Assembly: GCA_029251785.1 (NCBI GenBank)
Contig: JAQXCQ010000032.1
Span: forward strand, 1-35,371
DNA length: 35,371 bases
Direction of reading: 5' to 3'
Source: Maricaulis sp.
GTDB lineage: Bacteria; Pseudomonadota; Alphaproteobacteria; Caulobacterales; Maricaulaceae
Shown: positions 25,332 through 32,479 of the stretch, piece after piece
How positions within the stretch are numbered: position 1 is the first letter of the stretch
How the letters are laid out: each line of letters starts with the position of its first letter
Translations under genes and position numbers: made by a program
The notes under the pieces: model-generated
What the model saw: the letters and a program-made list of their open reading frames with translations, nothing else
The model's database searches: none
What the model was told of the DNA's origin: nothing

Positions 25332-25943
25332 ACCGACGAGACTGAAGCTGCCGCCCCAAAAAAATCGGGGAGCAATCCGTGGGTTGAATACATCCCTCTG
25401 ATCATTTTTCTGGTCGTCTACAATGTCGGTCGCCAATATGAGCCGGACAATGCGATCTATCTGGCAACAATGGTCTTTATGGTCGCGACGCTGCTTGCGC
25501 TGGCCTGGTCTTGGTTCAAGGAAAAACGTCTACCACCGATGCTGATTGTAACCGGTGTGATTGTCACCGTTTTTGGTGGTTTGACCCTGTATCTGCAGGA
25601 CCCGACCTTCATTAAAATGAAGCCGACCATGATTTATGTCCTGTTTGCTGCGGCGTTGATGGGCAGCACCCTTTTTGGCTTCAAAATTTTGAGACCTCTC
25701 CTGGGCGGCTTTTTAACACTGCCCGATGCCGGCTGGCACGCTTTGTCGATCCGGTTTGGCCTGATGTATCTGGCCTTGGCGGCGTTGAATGAATACATAT
25801 GGCGCAATTACTCGGAAGCTTTCTGGGTGAATTTCAAACTGGTGGGATTTGTGCCCATTTTTCTGGTTTTCACCGCCGTACAAATCTATCTTATCGGCAA
25901 AAAGTATCCCGGCTCCATGAGAACCAGTGAAGCGGAAGACTAA
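25329..25943 (+). CDS. yciB: Inner-membrane septation protein A / YciB family
   Basis: A five-helix inner membrane protein of the YciB/IspZ (septation protein A) family, linked in other bacteria to envelope maintenance and cell division. Characteristic blocks are WVEYIPLIIFLVVYN, ATMVFMVATLLALAWSWF, LTLYLQDPTFIKMKPTMIYVLFAAAL, and RFGLMYLALAALNEYIWRNYSEAFWVNFKLVGFVPIF with the conserved Asn-Glu and Trp pattern. The start is a TTG, chosen by its ribosome site. It follows ftsY and the EamA gene in the same direction; ftsY-yciB proximity is common in alphaproteobacteria. Confidence 0.92.
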   Translation: MTDETEAAAPKKSGSNPWVEYIPLIIFLVVYNVGRQYEPDNAIYLATMVFMVATLLALAWSWFKEKRLPPMLIVTGVIVTVFGGLTLYLQDPTFIKMKPTMIYVLFAAALMGSTLFGFKILRPLLGGFLTLPDAGWHALSIRFGLMYLALAALNEYIWRNYSEAFWVNFKLVGFVPIFLVFTAVQIYLIGKKYPGSMRTSEAED

Positions 25944-26017
25944 GCCCCAATAGGGGTCTGGGATGCGATTTGTGATACCGCATCAATCCTGACCATCCAG
26001 CTTGCCGGAGCGGCCAT

Positions 26018-26569
26018 ATGGCAGAAGACATGCCGGACCCGATATCCTTCGATTTGACGACTTCGCCGGGGCATTTGCTGCATCGTGCACAGCAATTTGC
26101 CGCCGACCGGTTTGGTGAGGCCGTTGCCACGAGCGGGCTGACCCAACGCCAATTTGCAGTGCTATCGGCCACACATGCCCGGGAGGGACTCACCCAGACC
26201 CAATTGGTCATGGCGACCGGCATTGATCGCTCAACGCTGGCCGAACTGGTCGCGCGCATGGTGCGCAATGGTTTGCTGGTCCGTGAAAAACTGGCCGATG
26301 ATGCCCGCGCCAATGCCATACATCTGAGCGAGCACGGGCGACAGCTTGTGGAGGGCGCGACCGTGGGTGCACGGGAGGCCGATGCAGCCATTTTGGGTGC
26401 ACTCCCCATCAGCAAACGCAAAAGCTTCCTGAAAATGCTGAAGCGGATCGCCAGCACGCTTGAAAGCGGGGAGGCGTCCGAGAAGCGAGCACGTGACCTG
26501 GCGAAGGAGAAAACCAAGAAGAAAAAGGCCAAAATTAAAGCCCAGGCCCAGGCCGCGACGCCTGACTGA
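26018..26569 (+). CDS. MarR-family transcriptional regulator with lysine-rich tail
   Basis: A winged-helix regulator: PGHLLHRAQQFAADRFGEAV is the dimer helix, LTQRQFAVLSATHAREGLTQTQLVMATGIDRSTLAELVARMVRNGLLVREK is the helix-turn-helix, and the wing contains DDARANAIHLSEHG, the standard MarR signature. The last about 25 residues are unusual: a Lys/Ala-rich tail (EKTKKKKAKIKAQAQ) like those of histone-H1-like proteins, which may add non-specific DNA binding. GGAG precedes the ATG by about eight bases. It converges on ccmG with a five-base gap. Its ligand and targets are unknown. Confidence 0.88.
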   Translation: MAEDMPDPISFDLTTSPGHLLHRAQQFAADRFGEAVATSGLTQRQFAVLSATHAREGLTQTQLVMATGIDRSTLAELVARMVRNGLLVREKLADDARANAIHLSEHGRQLVEGATVGAREADAAILGALPISKRKSFLKMLKRIASTLESGEASEKRARDLAKEKTKKKKAKIKAQAQAATPD

Positions 26570-26574
26570 TCAGG

Positions 26575-27090
26575 TTAGCGCGCCCGACGCGCTTCTCTTT
26601 CCAGCGCCGGATAGATTCGGTTATTGAGCACATCAACCGTGATCGGCCCCTGCCAACGCACGAGAATATTGCCGTCGGCACTGATTACCAATGTCTCAGG
26701 CGCGCCATCAATCCCCAGCGCTCGAACAGATTGTCCGTCCACATCCTGCATCACACCGCGATAGGGGTCGCCTAACTCGTCGAGAAAAGCGTTGGCGTCG
26801 TCGATTTCATCGCGCCAGTTGAGGCCGTATATCGCGATACCTTCAGCCGACAATGCCATCAGGGCCGCATGTTCGATGCGGCAAGGCGCACACCAGCTGC
26901 CCCAGATATTGAGCAGATAAGTGCCCTCTATCGCTGCGGGATCGAAGGGAGTGCGCGTCTCAAGCTCGGTCAGAGTGAGGGCGGGAAGCGGCTCAGCCGG
27001 TACGGAATTGTTATTGTAGACCTGCAAGGCGATGACCGATGTGAGTGCCAGGATCAAGATCAAGGCAAGCATGCGGATCGCGCCCTTCAT
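26575..27090 (-). CDS. ccmG: Thiol:disulfide interchange protein DsbE/CcmG
   Basis: A membrane-anchored periplasmic thioredoxin-like protein that reduces the haem-binding cysteines of apocytochrome c during System I maturation. An N-terminal anchor (MLALILILALTSVIALQVY) precedes the thioredoxin domain. The active site is WGSWCAPC, with Cys67 and Cys70, in the family's usual context (LLNIWGSWCAPCRIEH). GINWRD-like GLNWRDEIDDANAFLDELGDP and the cis-proline region GAPETLVI are also present. The start overlaps the end of ccmD by four bases (ATGA), so it is the third gene of ccmC-ccmD-ccmG. Confidence 0.94.
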   Translation of the reverse strand: MKGAIRMLALILILALTSVIALQVYNNNSVPAEPLPALTLTELETRTPFDPAAIEGTYLLNIWGSWCAPCRIEHAALMALSAEGIAIYGLNWRDEIDDANAFLDELGDPYRGVMQDVDGQSVRALGIDGAPETLVISADGNILVRWQGPITVDVLNNRIYPALEREARRAR

Positions 27091-27242
27091 GATGCGTCAT
27101 CCTCTAGCTGAGCGAGGCGAGCGCGCGCCGCGCGACGTTCCATCAGCGACCAAACCAACAGGCCGAGCAGTGCCAAACCGGATATACCCCAGGCCGACCA
27201 GATCCAGACGCCGTAACCGTCCATGCTGAAAAAATTGTCCAT
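27087..27242 (-). CDS. ccmD: Haem exporter protein CcmD
   Basis: A very small single-pass membrane protein (51 residues from ATG 27242) that releases holo-CcmE from the CcmABCD complex. MDGYGVWIWSAWGISGLALLGLLVWSLMERRAARARL shows the expected aromatic pre-helix, one helix and a basic cytosolic tail. The longer frame to 27278 overlaps ccmC and adds no conserved sequence, so the later start is used; it lies four bases after the ccmC stop. Identification rests on size, topology and its position between ccmC and ccmG. Confidence 0.88.
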   Translation of the reverse strand: MDNFFSMDGYGVWIWSAWGISGLALLGLLVWSLMERRAARARLAQLEDDAS

Positions 27243-27246
27243 ACGC

Positions 27247-27987
27247 TCAATCCCCCGATCCGCTTTGACCCTGTTCACGCTGGCGGGTCAGGGTTTCAGC
27301 GCGGCGCACAATCGCGCGCGTGCGTAACCGGTAGAAGACAAGCCAGGCTGCAAAGCAGGTGTATGCTAGCGCCATAAGGGCAAGGGGTAAAAGCTGACTC
27401 TCGTGGATGGAGGGGCCGTCGGCACGAAATACGGCTGCTGGTTGATGCAGGCTGGACCACCATTCGACAGAAAACTTGACGATAATCAGATTGAGGATGC
27501 CTGCCATGCCCAAGATTGCCCCGGCACGCGCGGCTTGTTGACGGTCTTCCAGAGCGGCACGCAGAGCCATGTATCCTAGATAAACGAGCAACAGGACCAG
27601 CACCGAGGTCATGCGGGCATCCCACTCCCACCACGTCCCCCACATCGGCTTGCCCCAGAGCGAGCCCGTGGCCAGCGCCAAAACGGTGAAAACAGCGCCG
27701 ATCGGTGCGATCACCTCTGCCGCTGCATCAGCGAGGGAGTGGCGCCAGACGAAATAGACAAAGCTCGCCCCCGCCAGTGCCCCGTAGAGCGCCATGGCCA
27801 TATAGGCGGCCGGCACGTGCACATACATGATGCGGATGGTTTCGCTTTGCTGATAGTCCGGCGGTGAGGCCAGCAGAGCAAACCAGAGCCCGGCACCCAT
27901 GAGCAGCAATGTCAGCCCGCCTGTCACCGGGATGGCAATCCGGGCGAGGCTGTCGAAGCGTTGTGGATTTGAAAAGTATGACAACAT
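27247..27987 (-). CDS. ccmC: Haem exporter membrane protein CcmC
   Basis: A six-helix inner-membrane protein that presents haem to the chaperone CcmE. The tryptophan-rich haem-binding loop WGTWWEWDARMTS is present and diagnostic, as are the flanking periplasmic histidines (MYVHVPAAYMA and HQPAAVF). Length (246) is typical. It is the first gene of a ccmC-ccmD-ccmG operon. The ABC components ccmA and ccmB, which normally precede ccmC, are not present upstream; instead the rightward cobB gene starts about 115 bases away, so ccmAB must lie elsewhere. Confidence 0.96.
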   Translation of the reverse strand: MLSYFSNPQRFDSLARIAIPVTGGLTLLLMGAGLWFALLASPPDYQQSETIRIMYVHVPAAYMAMALYGALAGASFVYFVWRHSLADAAAEVIAPIGAVFTVLALATGSLWGKPMWGTWWEWDARMTSVLVLLLVYLGYMALRAALEDRQQAARAGAILGMAGILNLIIVKFSVEWWSSLHQPAAVFRADGPSIHESQLLPLALMALAYTCFAAWLVFYRLRTRAIVRRAETLTRQREQGQSGSGD

Positions 27988-28102
27988 GAGAAGTGGATTA
28001 CTCGGGCGACCGGCTTATCGCAAGCGTCGTCAAGTCGCAGGGCGATAAAACAATCACAGCCATGCGCTTACCAGACGCCAATTTTGTCGTCATTATCGCC
28101 CC

Positions 28103-28816
28103 ATGACAGGCTCGCTCATCATCCTGACCGGTGCTGGAATTTCTGCTGATTCCGGTCTCGCGACCTTTCGCGATGCGGATGGGATGTGGTCGAAATTCAA
28201 TTGGCAGGACCTGGCGACGCCGGAGGCGTTTGCCCGTGACCCTCAGCAGGTGCACGCCTTTTACAATGCCCGGCGCGCACAGTTGAGCGATGTTGCGCCC
28301 AATGATGCGCACCGTGCGCTGGCCAAACTGGAACGAGACTGGATGGCCGCCGGCGGGCAGTTTTTGCTGGTGACGCAAAATGTCGATGATCTCCACGAGC
28401 GGTCAGGCAGCAAAAATTTGATCCACATGCATGGCGAGCTGACCAAAATGCGCTGTGTGCATTGTGATTATGTGGATGTTGCTTTCGAGGCTCTTTCGAC
28501 GGATTTGCCCTGCCTTAATTGCCGGCGCGCTGATGTTTTGCGACCCGATATCGTCTGGTTTGGCGAAATGCCGATGCAGATGGACATGATTATGGAAGCG
28601 CTGGAAAGCTGCACGCTGTTTGCAGCCATCGGCACGTCCGGCACGGTCTATCCTGCAGCGGGATTTGCTGATTTGGCGCGTCAGGCCGGCGCGCGATGCG
28701 TCGAAATAAATCTGGACGCCACCGACATATCCACCGGCTTTGACGAATGCCTAACCGGTCGGGCCAGTGACACGGTGCCCAACTGGGTTGCCGGATTGTG
28801 CGAAACCACACCATGA
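28103..28816 (+). CDS. cobB: Sir2-family NAD-dependent protein deacylase
   Basis: A sirtuin that removes acyl groups from lysines using NAD. Family motifs are GAGISADSGLATFRD (residues 10-24), TQNVDDLHERSG, and the catalytic His110 in HMHGEL. The zinc site consists of Cys118/Cys121 and Cys137/Cys140. Residues 54-57 in FYNARRAQL give the Tyr-x-x-Arg pair that marks class III sirtuins such as E. coli CobB and SIRT5, so desuccinylation or demalonylation is expected in addition to deacetylation. The C-terminal GTSGTVYPAAGF is typical. A sulfotransferase gene follows in the same direction with a 39-base gap. Confidence 0.95.
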   Translation: MTGSLIILTGAGISADSGLATFRDADGMWSKFNWQDLATPEAFARDPQQVHAFYNARRAQLSDVAPNDAHRALAKLERDWMAAGGQFLLVTQNVDDLHERSGSKNLIHMHGELTKMRCVHCDYVDVAFEALSTDLPCLNCRRADVLRPDIVWFGEMPMQMDMIMEALESCTLFAAIGTSGTVYPAAGFADLARQAGARCVEINLDATDISTGFDECLTGRASDTVPNWVAGLCETTP

Positions 28817-28855
28817 GTACTTTTTGACACCCGCATTTCACCAAAGGCAGAACCG

Positions 28856-30463
28856 ATGACACCACAAGAGGCGTTTGCCTTCTCCCGACCGGGGTTTAAG
28901 GCCTATTCAGAGGGCCGTATTGATGATGGTGAGGCAGTGGCTGATTCAATACTCATGGTGCTGCCACATGATGCAAATGGCTTGTACCTAAAAGGTATTT
29001 GCCGGCGCGCAAAATCGGATTTTGCGACGGCTATCACGCATCTTGAGCAGGCCAATAAAGCTGTTCCCGGCCAGTTTGGTTTTGGAATGGCAATCGCTCA
29101 GTGCCGCGCCGATATGGAGGAGTATGACACAGCGCGCTCGGCCTATACCGCCCTGGTCGCACACTTCCCCAATCAAGTCGAATTGCTGCGTAATTTCGCT
29201 ATGATGGAAAAGAAATGCGGAAATTTGGAAGACGCAGATTCGCTGCTGGACAAGTTACTGAAAGTGTCACCCGGGGACTTGCCAGCCCTGTCGACCCGCG
29301 CCTGGATTGCAGAAAATCTGCGCAATTGGCCGGATGCGATCACATATTCCGAGCAAGTGTTGGCCAAAGAACCCTGCGAGCCCCTGGCGCTTTCCGCCCA
29401 CGCTGCCGCCGATTTGGCGGCGGGGCAGCACTCACGTGCCCGCTACCGTATCGAAGAATATTTCGCCCCCAGCGATAACTCCGCCGCACAAAATATGCCG
29501 GTTTATCAGCATCTGGGCATGGCCTGCGAAGCGGATGGTGATTTTGGTGCCGCCTTCGAAGCCTTCGAGGCTGGCAATGCCGCGTTACGAGAATGGCTGA
29601 TTGAAGGGCGCGCCTTTACCGACGGGCTATACAGCCTGCCCTGCGTCCAGCGTTTGCGCGATATTTATGAGAGTTGGGGCCCACAAGCGATCGCCGACGA
29701 CGACACACCTGGCCCGGTATTTCTGGTTGGCTTCCCGCGCTCTGGCACCACTTTGCTGGAGAGCGTGATCGGGGCGCATAGTCGTGTCACCACCAGCGAT
29801 GAGCGGCCATTGCTGGAGCCAATTATTACTGAAGCTGGCGATACCGGGGCGTCCTTGTCGCGCTTTATTGAGTCGCTGCCGCAGACGGGCGATGAATTGC
29901 GCGCTGCGTATTGGCAGAGCGCGGCGGCGTGCGGTGCGGTAGACGGCAAGGTGTTTGTCGACAAATTACCGCTGAATATGATGTGGCTGGGCCTCATTGC
30001 GCACGTTTTTCCGAAGGCAAAAATCCTGCTGTCAGTGCGCGACCCTCGCGATTGTGTGTTCTCGTCATACAAGCAGCGTTTTGGCCTGAATTCGGCAATG
30101 ATTCACATGCTGTCTATTGGTGATACTGCTGCCTATTACGACGCGGTTATGGGCGCCGGGGACGCCGCGCGTAAAGCTTGCCCCACGCTAGATGTCATCG
30201 ACGTACGATATGAAGATATGATTGGCGATACCGAGGGCCAGGCTCGACGCGTAATCGACGCGCTTGGACTTCCCTGGGAAGACACTGTGATGAACTATCG
30301 CGATGCCCTGCCCAACCACATTTCAACCCCCTCTGCGCCCCAGGTGGAGCGGCCGATCTATCTCAGCTCAATGGGTCTTTGGCGCAATTATGCTGAACCA
30401 ATGTCGGCCGTCACATCGATTTTGGCGCCCTGGGTTGAGCGCTGGGGGTATGAGCCGGATTAA
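28856..30463 (+). CDS. TPR-repeat sulfotransferase family protein
   Basis: The N-terminal about 270 residues are tetratricopeptide-like helical repeats (for example GNLEDADSLLDKLLKVSPGDLPALSTRAWIAE and GDFGAAFEAFEAGNAAL). The C-terminal half is a PAPS-dependent sulfotransferase: the 5'-phosphosulfate loop is FPRSGTTLLES at residues 293-303, and the 3'-phosphate motif is SVRDPRDCVFSSY from residue 393. TPR-sulfotransferases of this type are frequent in Caulobacterales and relatives; the acceptor is not known and may be a glycan, lipid or tyrosine. No signal peptide is evident, so it may be cytoplasmic. Its stop shares the bases TTAA with the stop of the converging metallopeptidase gene. Confidence 0.9.
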   Translation: MTPQEAFAFSRPGFKAYSEGRIDDGEAVADSILMVLPHDANGLYLKGICRRAKSDFATAITHLEQANKAVPGQFGFGMAIAQCRADMEEYDTARSAYTALVAHFPNQVELLRNFAMMEKKCGNLEDADSLLDKLLKVSPGDLPALSTRAWIAENLRNWPDAITYSEQVLAKEPCEPLALSAHAAADLAAGQHSRARYRIEEYFAPSDNSAAQNMPVYQHLGMACEADGDFGAAFEAFEAGNAALREWLIEGRAFTDGLYSLPCVQRLRDIYESWGPQAIADDDTPGPVFLVGFPRSGTTLLESVIGAHSRVTTSDERPLLEPIITEAGDTGASLSRFIESLPQTGDELRAAYWQSAAACGAVDGKVFVDKLPLNMMWLGLIAHVFPKAKILLSVRDPRDCVFSSYKQRFGLNSAMIHMLSIGDTAAYYDAVMGAGDAARKACPTLDVIDVRYEDMIGDTEGQARRVIDALGLPWEDTVMNYRDALPNHISTPSAPQVERPIYLSSMGLWRNYAEPMSAVTSILAPWVERWGYEPD

Positions 30464-30870
30464 GGCTCCTCCTCCAGGGCATGCATGTCATCATCGGAAA
30501 GACCGAAATGGTGACCGATTTCGTGGACCAGGACGTGATTGACCAGCTCATAAAGCGTAACATTGCGACGCGCTTCCCACTCTTCGAGTAGTGGGCGGCG
30601 AAACAGGACCACGCGCGCCGGAGTCGGAGGCGGATTACCGATAGACTGGCGGGTTAAATCGACGCCAATATAGACGCCAGACAACTCATATTTATTTCTG
30701 ATATCTAGTGCGTCGAGCGTTTCCTCGTCGGCGAAATCGGTGACGTGAATGTCCAGATTTCCGCATTTTTCGCGAAACTGTGCCGGAAGGTTTTTCCAGG
30801 CTAAATCGGCCATTTCGACGAAATCCTCGAGGCGGGGTGTTTCGTCGGTGTCACTGGGAAAACCTATCAT
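30460..30870 (-). CDS. Minimal zinc metallopeptidase family protein
   Basis: A 136-residue soluble protein with a zincin site at its C-terminal end: HEIGHHFGLSDDDM, giving His116, Glu117, His120 and Asp126 in the HExxHxxGxxD pattern. The remaining sequence (FVEMADLAWKNLPAQFREKCGNLDIHVTDFADEETL, then VVLFRRPLLEEW) matches the short metallopeptidase family formerly called DUF1025. Its substrate is unknown. The open frame runs further upstream to 31209, but that part overlaps mmcB on the other strand and looks like shadow, so ATG 30870 is chosen. A putative SOS box lies 38 bases upstream of this start, between this gene and mmcB. Confidence 0.85.
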   Translation of the reverse strand: MIGFPSDTDETPRLEDFVEMADLAWKNLPAQFREKCGNLDIHVTDFADEETLDALDIRNKYELSGVYIGVDLTRQSIGNPPPTPARVVLFRRPLLEEWEARRNVTLYELVNHVLVHEIGHHFGLSDDDMHALEEEP

Positions 30871-30907
30871 TCTGCCAATATAGGAAATCTTCTTCGACTT
30901 GCCATAG

Positions 30908-30922
30908 GAACATAAATAGAAC
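30908..30922. promoter_or_regulatory. Putative LexA (SOS) box between the metallopeptidase and mmcB
   Basis: GAAC at 30908-30911 and GAAC at 30919-30922 are separated by exactly seven bases (ATAAATA). This is the direct-repeat form (GTTC-N7-GTTC on the other strand) that LexA binds in alphaproteobacteria. The site ends 11 bases before the mmcB ATG. mmcB is a known SOS gene in Caulobacter, which supports the call. Confidence 0.8.
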
Positions 30923-30933
30923 AAACTTGAAGA

Positions 30934-31392
30934 ATGGACCTTGTTGACGTCTCCTCCTCCCGAAATCCGGACATTGATGACGCACTTGCGCTGATGCGGG
31001 GTGCCGCGAAGCTGTTTCGTGATCTGGGGTATTGCTCGATTGCCGAGTTCAGCCTGCCCGGTGGACGGCGTGCCGATGTCGCGGCGCTGGGGCGGAAGGG
31101 GGAAATGGCGATTGTGGAAGTGAAGTCCGGGATTGCCGATTTTCGCGCTGACCAGAAATGGACGGAATATCGCGATTATTGCGATACATTCTATTTCGCC
31201 GTTTCCCAACGCTTTCCGCGTGAACTGATCCCCGAAGAGGTGGGGTTGATAATTGCCGACGGGTTTGGTGGAGCGATTATCAGGCCCAGTCCGGAAGACA
31301 AATTATCGGCGGCACGGCGCAAGGCAATCACCTTGCGCTTTGCCCGTACGGCTGCCGAACGACTGGTACGGGCTCCAGACCCTGCCGACTAA
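30934..31392 (+). CDS. mmcB: MmcB family DNA repair protein
   Basis: A 152-residue protein with a PD-(D/E)xK nuclease-like core: the block GGRRADVAALGRKGEMAIVEVKSGIADFRADQKW contains the Asp and the Glu-x-Lys (EVKSG) of such sites, followed by YRDYCDTFYFAV. In Caulobacter, MmcB is an SOS-induced protein needed for mitomycin C resistance. Here a GAAC-N7-GAAC site lies directly upstream. No clear Shine-Dalgarno sequence precedes ATG 30934, so the leader may be very short. The stop overlaps that of the converging DJ-1/PfpI gene by four bases (CTAA). Confidence 0.92.
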   Translation: MDLVDVSSSRNPDIDDALALMRGAAKLFRDLGYCSIAEFSLPGGRRADVAALGRKGEMAIVEVKSGIADFRADQKWTEYRDYCDTFYFAVSQRFPRELIPEEVGLIIADGFGGAIIRPSPEDKLSAARRKAITLRFARTAAERLVRAPDPAD

Positions 31393-32072
31393 CTGTCTGT
31401 TAGAACGACATCCATCGCAGCATGAAATTTTTTCAATCGCGGCGCAAACCGATCTTGCGCCATGGCAAGAATTTCAGGGCGAGCCTTGTCGGGCGAACCG
31501 CTGTCGACTGGTGGACCAGGATCATACTCAAGTCCCAACTGAATCGCTTCCGCCACGCCATCTCCGGCGATTTCGCGAACGATCGTAAGGGCAAAATCGA
31601 TACCCGCCGTGACACCGCCGCCCGTGAAGGTATTTCCGTCCCGGACAACACGCTCCCGGACCGGAATAGCACCGACGCGCGACAGGGCATCGTGATAGCT
31701 CCAATGCGTGGTCGCCCGCTTCCCCTCAAGCAAGCCTGCCGCGCCCAGCACAAAACTTCCTGTGCAAACCGAGGTCACGTATTGCGCGGTCTGCGCCTGG
31801 GTTTTTAGAAAATTGATGATTTCGGAATTCTGCATCGCATCATCAATCCCAAAACCGCCTGGCACACAGATCAAGTCCAGTTGCGGACAGTCGGCGAGGG
31901 TCATTGTTGGCAGGATAAAGGGGCCACAATCGGTAAGAACCGGTTCGAGCGTCGGCGCCACCAAATATATTTCGGCGCCGGGAATTCGCGATAGAACCTG
32001 CAGCGGACCGGTGAAGTCAAGCTGGGTGAGATCATCAAACAGCACGAAACCAATCTTGAAGGGCTGGCTCAT
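31389..32072 (-). CDS. DJ-1/PfpI family protein (isonitrile hydratase-like)
   Basis: A class I glutamine amidotransferase-like fold with the nucleophile elbow cysteine Cys103 in TSVCTGSFVLGAAGLLEGKRATTHW, a stretch typical of the isonitrile hydratase/AraC-N-terminal-like branch. PGGFGIDD before it carries the Gly-Gly turn, and GGVTAGIDFALTIV is the usual later block. Isonitrile hydratase turns isonitriles into N-substituted formamides, but the branch includes many uncharacterised proteins, so the reaction is not assigned. Start ATG 32072 has GAGAGG seven bases upstream. It is the last gene of the leftward run, 10 bases after the VOC gene. Confidence 0.87.
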   Translation of the reverse strand: MSQPFKIGFVLFDDLTQLDFTGPLQVLSRIPGAEIYLVAPTLEPVLTDCGPFILPTMTLADCPQLDLICVPGGFGIDDAMQNSEIINFLKTQAQTAQYVTSVCTGSFVLGAAGLLEGKRATTHWSYHDALSRVGAIPVRERVVRDGNTFTGGGVTAGIDFALTIVREIAGDGVAEAIQLGLEYDPGPPVDSGSPDKARPEILAMAQDRFAPRLKKFHAAMDVVLTDS

Positions 32073-32082
32073 AATATGCCTC

Positions 32083-32466
32083 TCAGACGGTGTCAGACTT
32101 AACACGCCAAGGCGGATCGATGCGATTTTCACCGGCGTGGAAAATTTTGATTTTGTGTCCGTCCGGGTCCAGCAAAATAGCCTCGCGCCACAACCAACCC
32201 ATGTCTTCCGGATCGGTCTCGAAGGCGAAGCCCCTTTTCTTCAGGTCTTTGACCTGGGCATCTATGTCGTCGTTTTCGAGATAAATCACGGCACCGGGCA
32301 CAACCGGCTCTTCGACGATGTGCAGCGACAAGGTGGTATCGCCTTCGGGGGCCAGGAATCGGCTATAATGGGGGGAGTCGACGAGCAGCTGGAAACCGAG
32401 GCGGTTGTAAAAATCGCGAGACCTCGGAATATCAGACACGGGGATGGTGATCTGGTTCAGGCGCAT
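32083..32466 (-). CDS. VOC (glyoxalase/bleomycin resistance) family protein
   Basis: A small vicinal-oxygen-chelate fold protein of 127 residues. MRLNQITIPVSDIPRSRDFYNRLGFQLL is the usual first beta-alpha-beta unit; VIYLENDDIDAQVKDLKKRGF and REAILLDPDGHKIKIFH give the second half with the DPDGHxIE-like end. These domains bind a metal through His/Glu residues; the reaction here is unknown (glyoxalase, dioxygenase or resistance protein are family options). Start ATG 32466 is chosen because AAGGA lies nine bases upstream; the longer frame overlaps the DUF4340 gene. It lies 13 bases after that gene and 10 before the DJ-1/PfpI gene. Confidence 0.88.
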   Translation of the reverse strand: MRLNQITIPVSDIPRSRDFYNRLGFQLLVDSPHYSRFLAPEGDTTLSLHIVEEPVVPGAVIYLENDDIDAQVKDLKKRGFAFETDPEDMGWLWREAILLDPDGHKIKIFHAGENRIDPPWRVKSDTV

Positions 32467-32479
32467 TGGTATCGGGTCC

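Noticed and set aside
30871-31209. N-terminal extension of the metallopeptidase frame
   Set aside because: These 113 codons run opposite mmcB and across the SOS box and contain no conserved sequence; the family-like part begins at ATG 30870.
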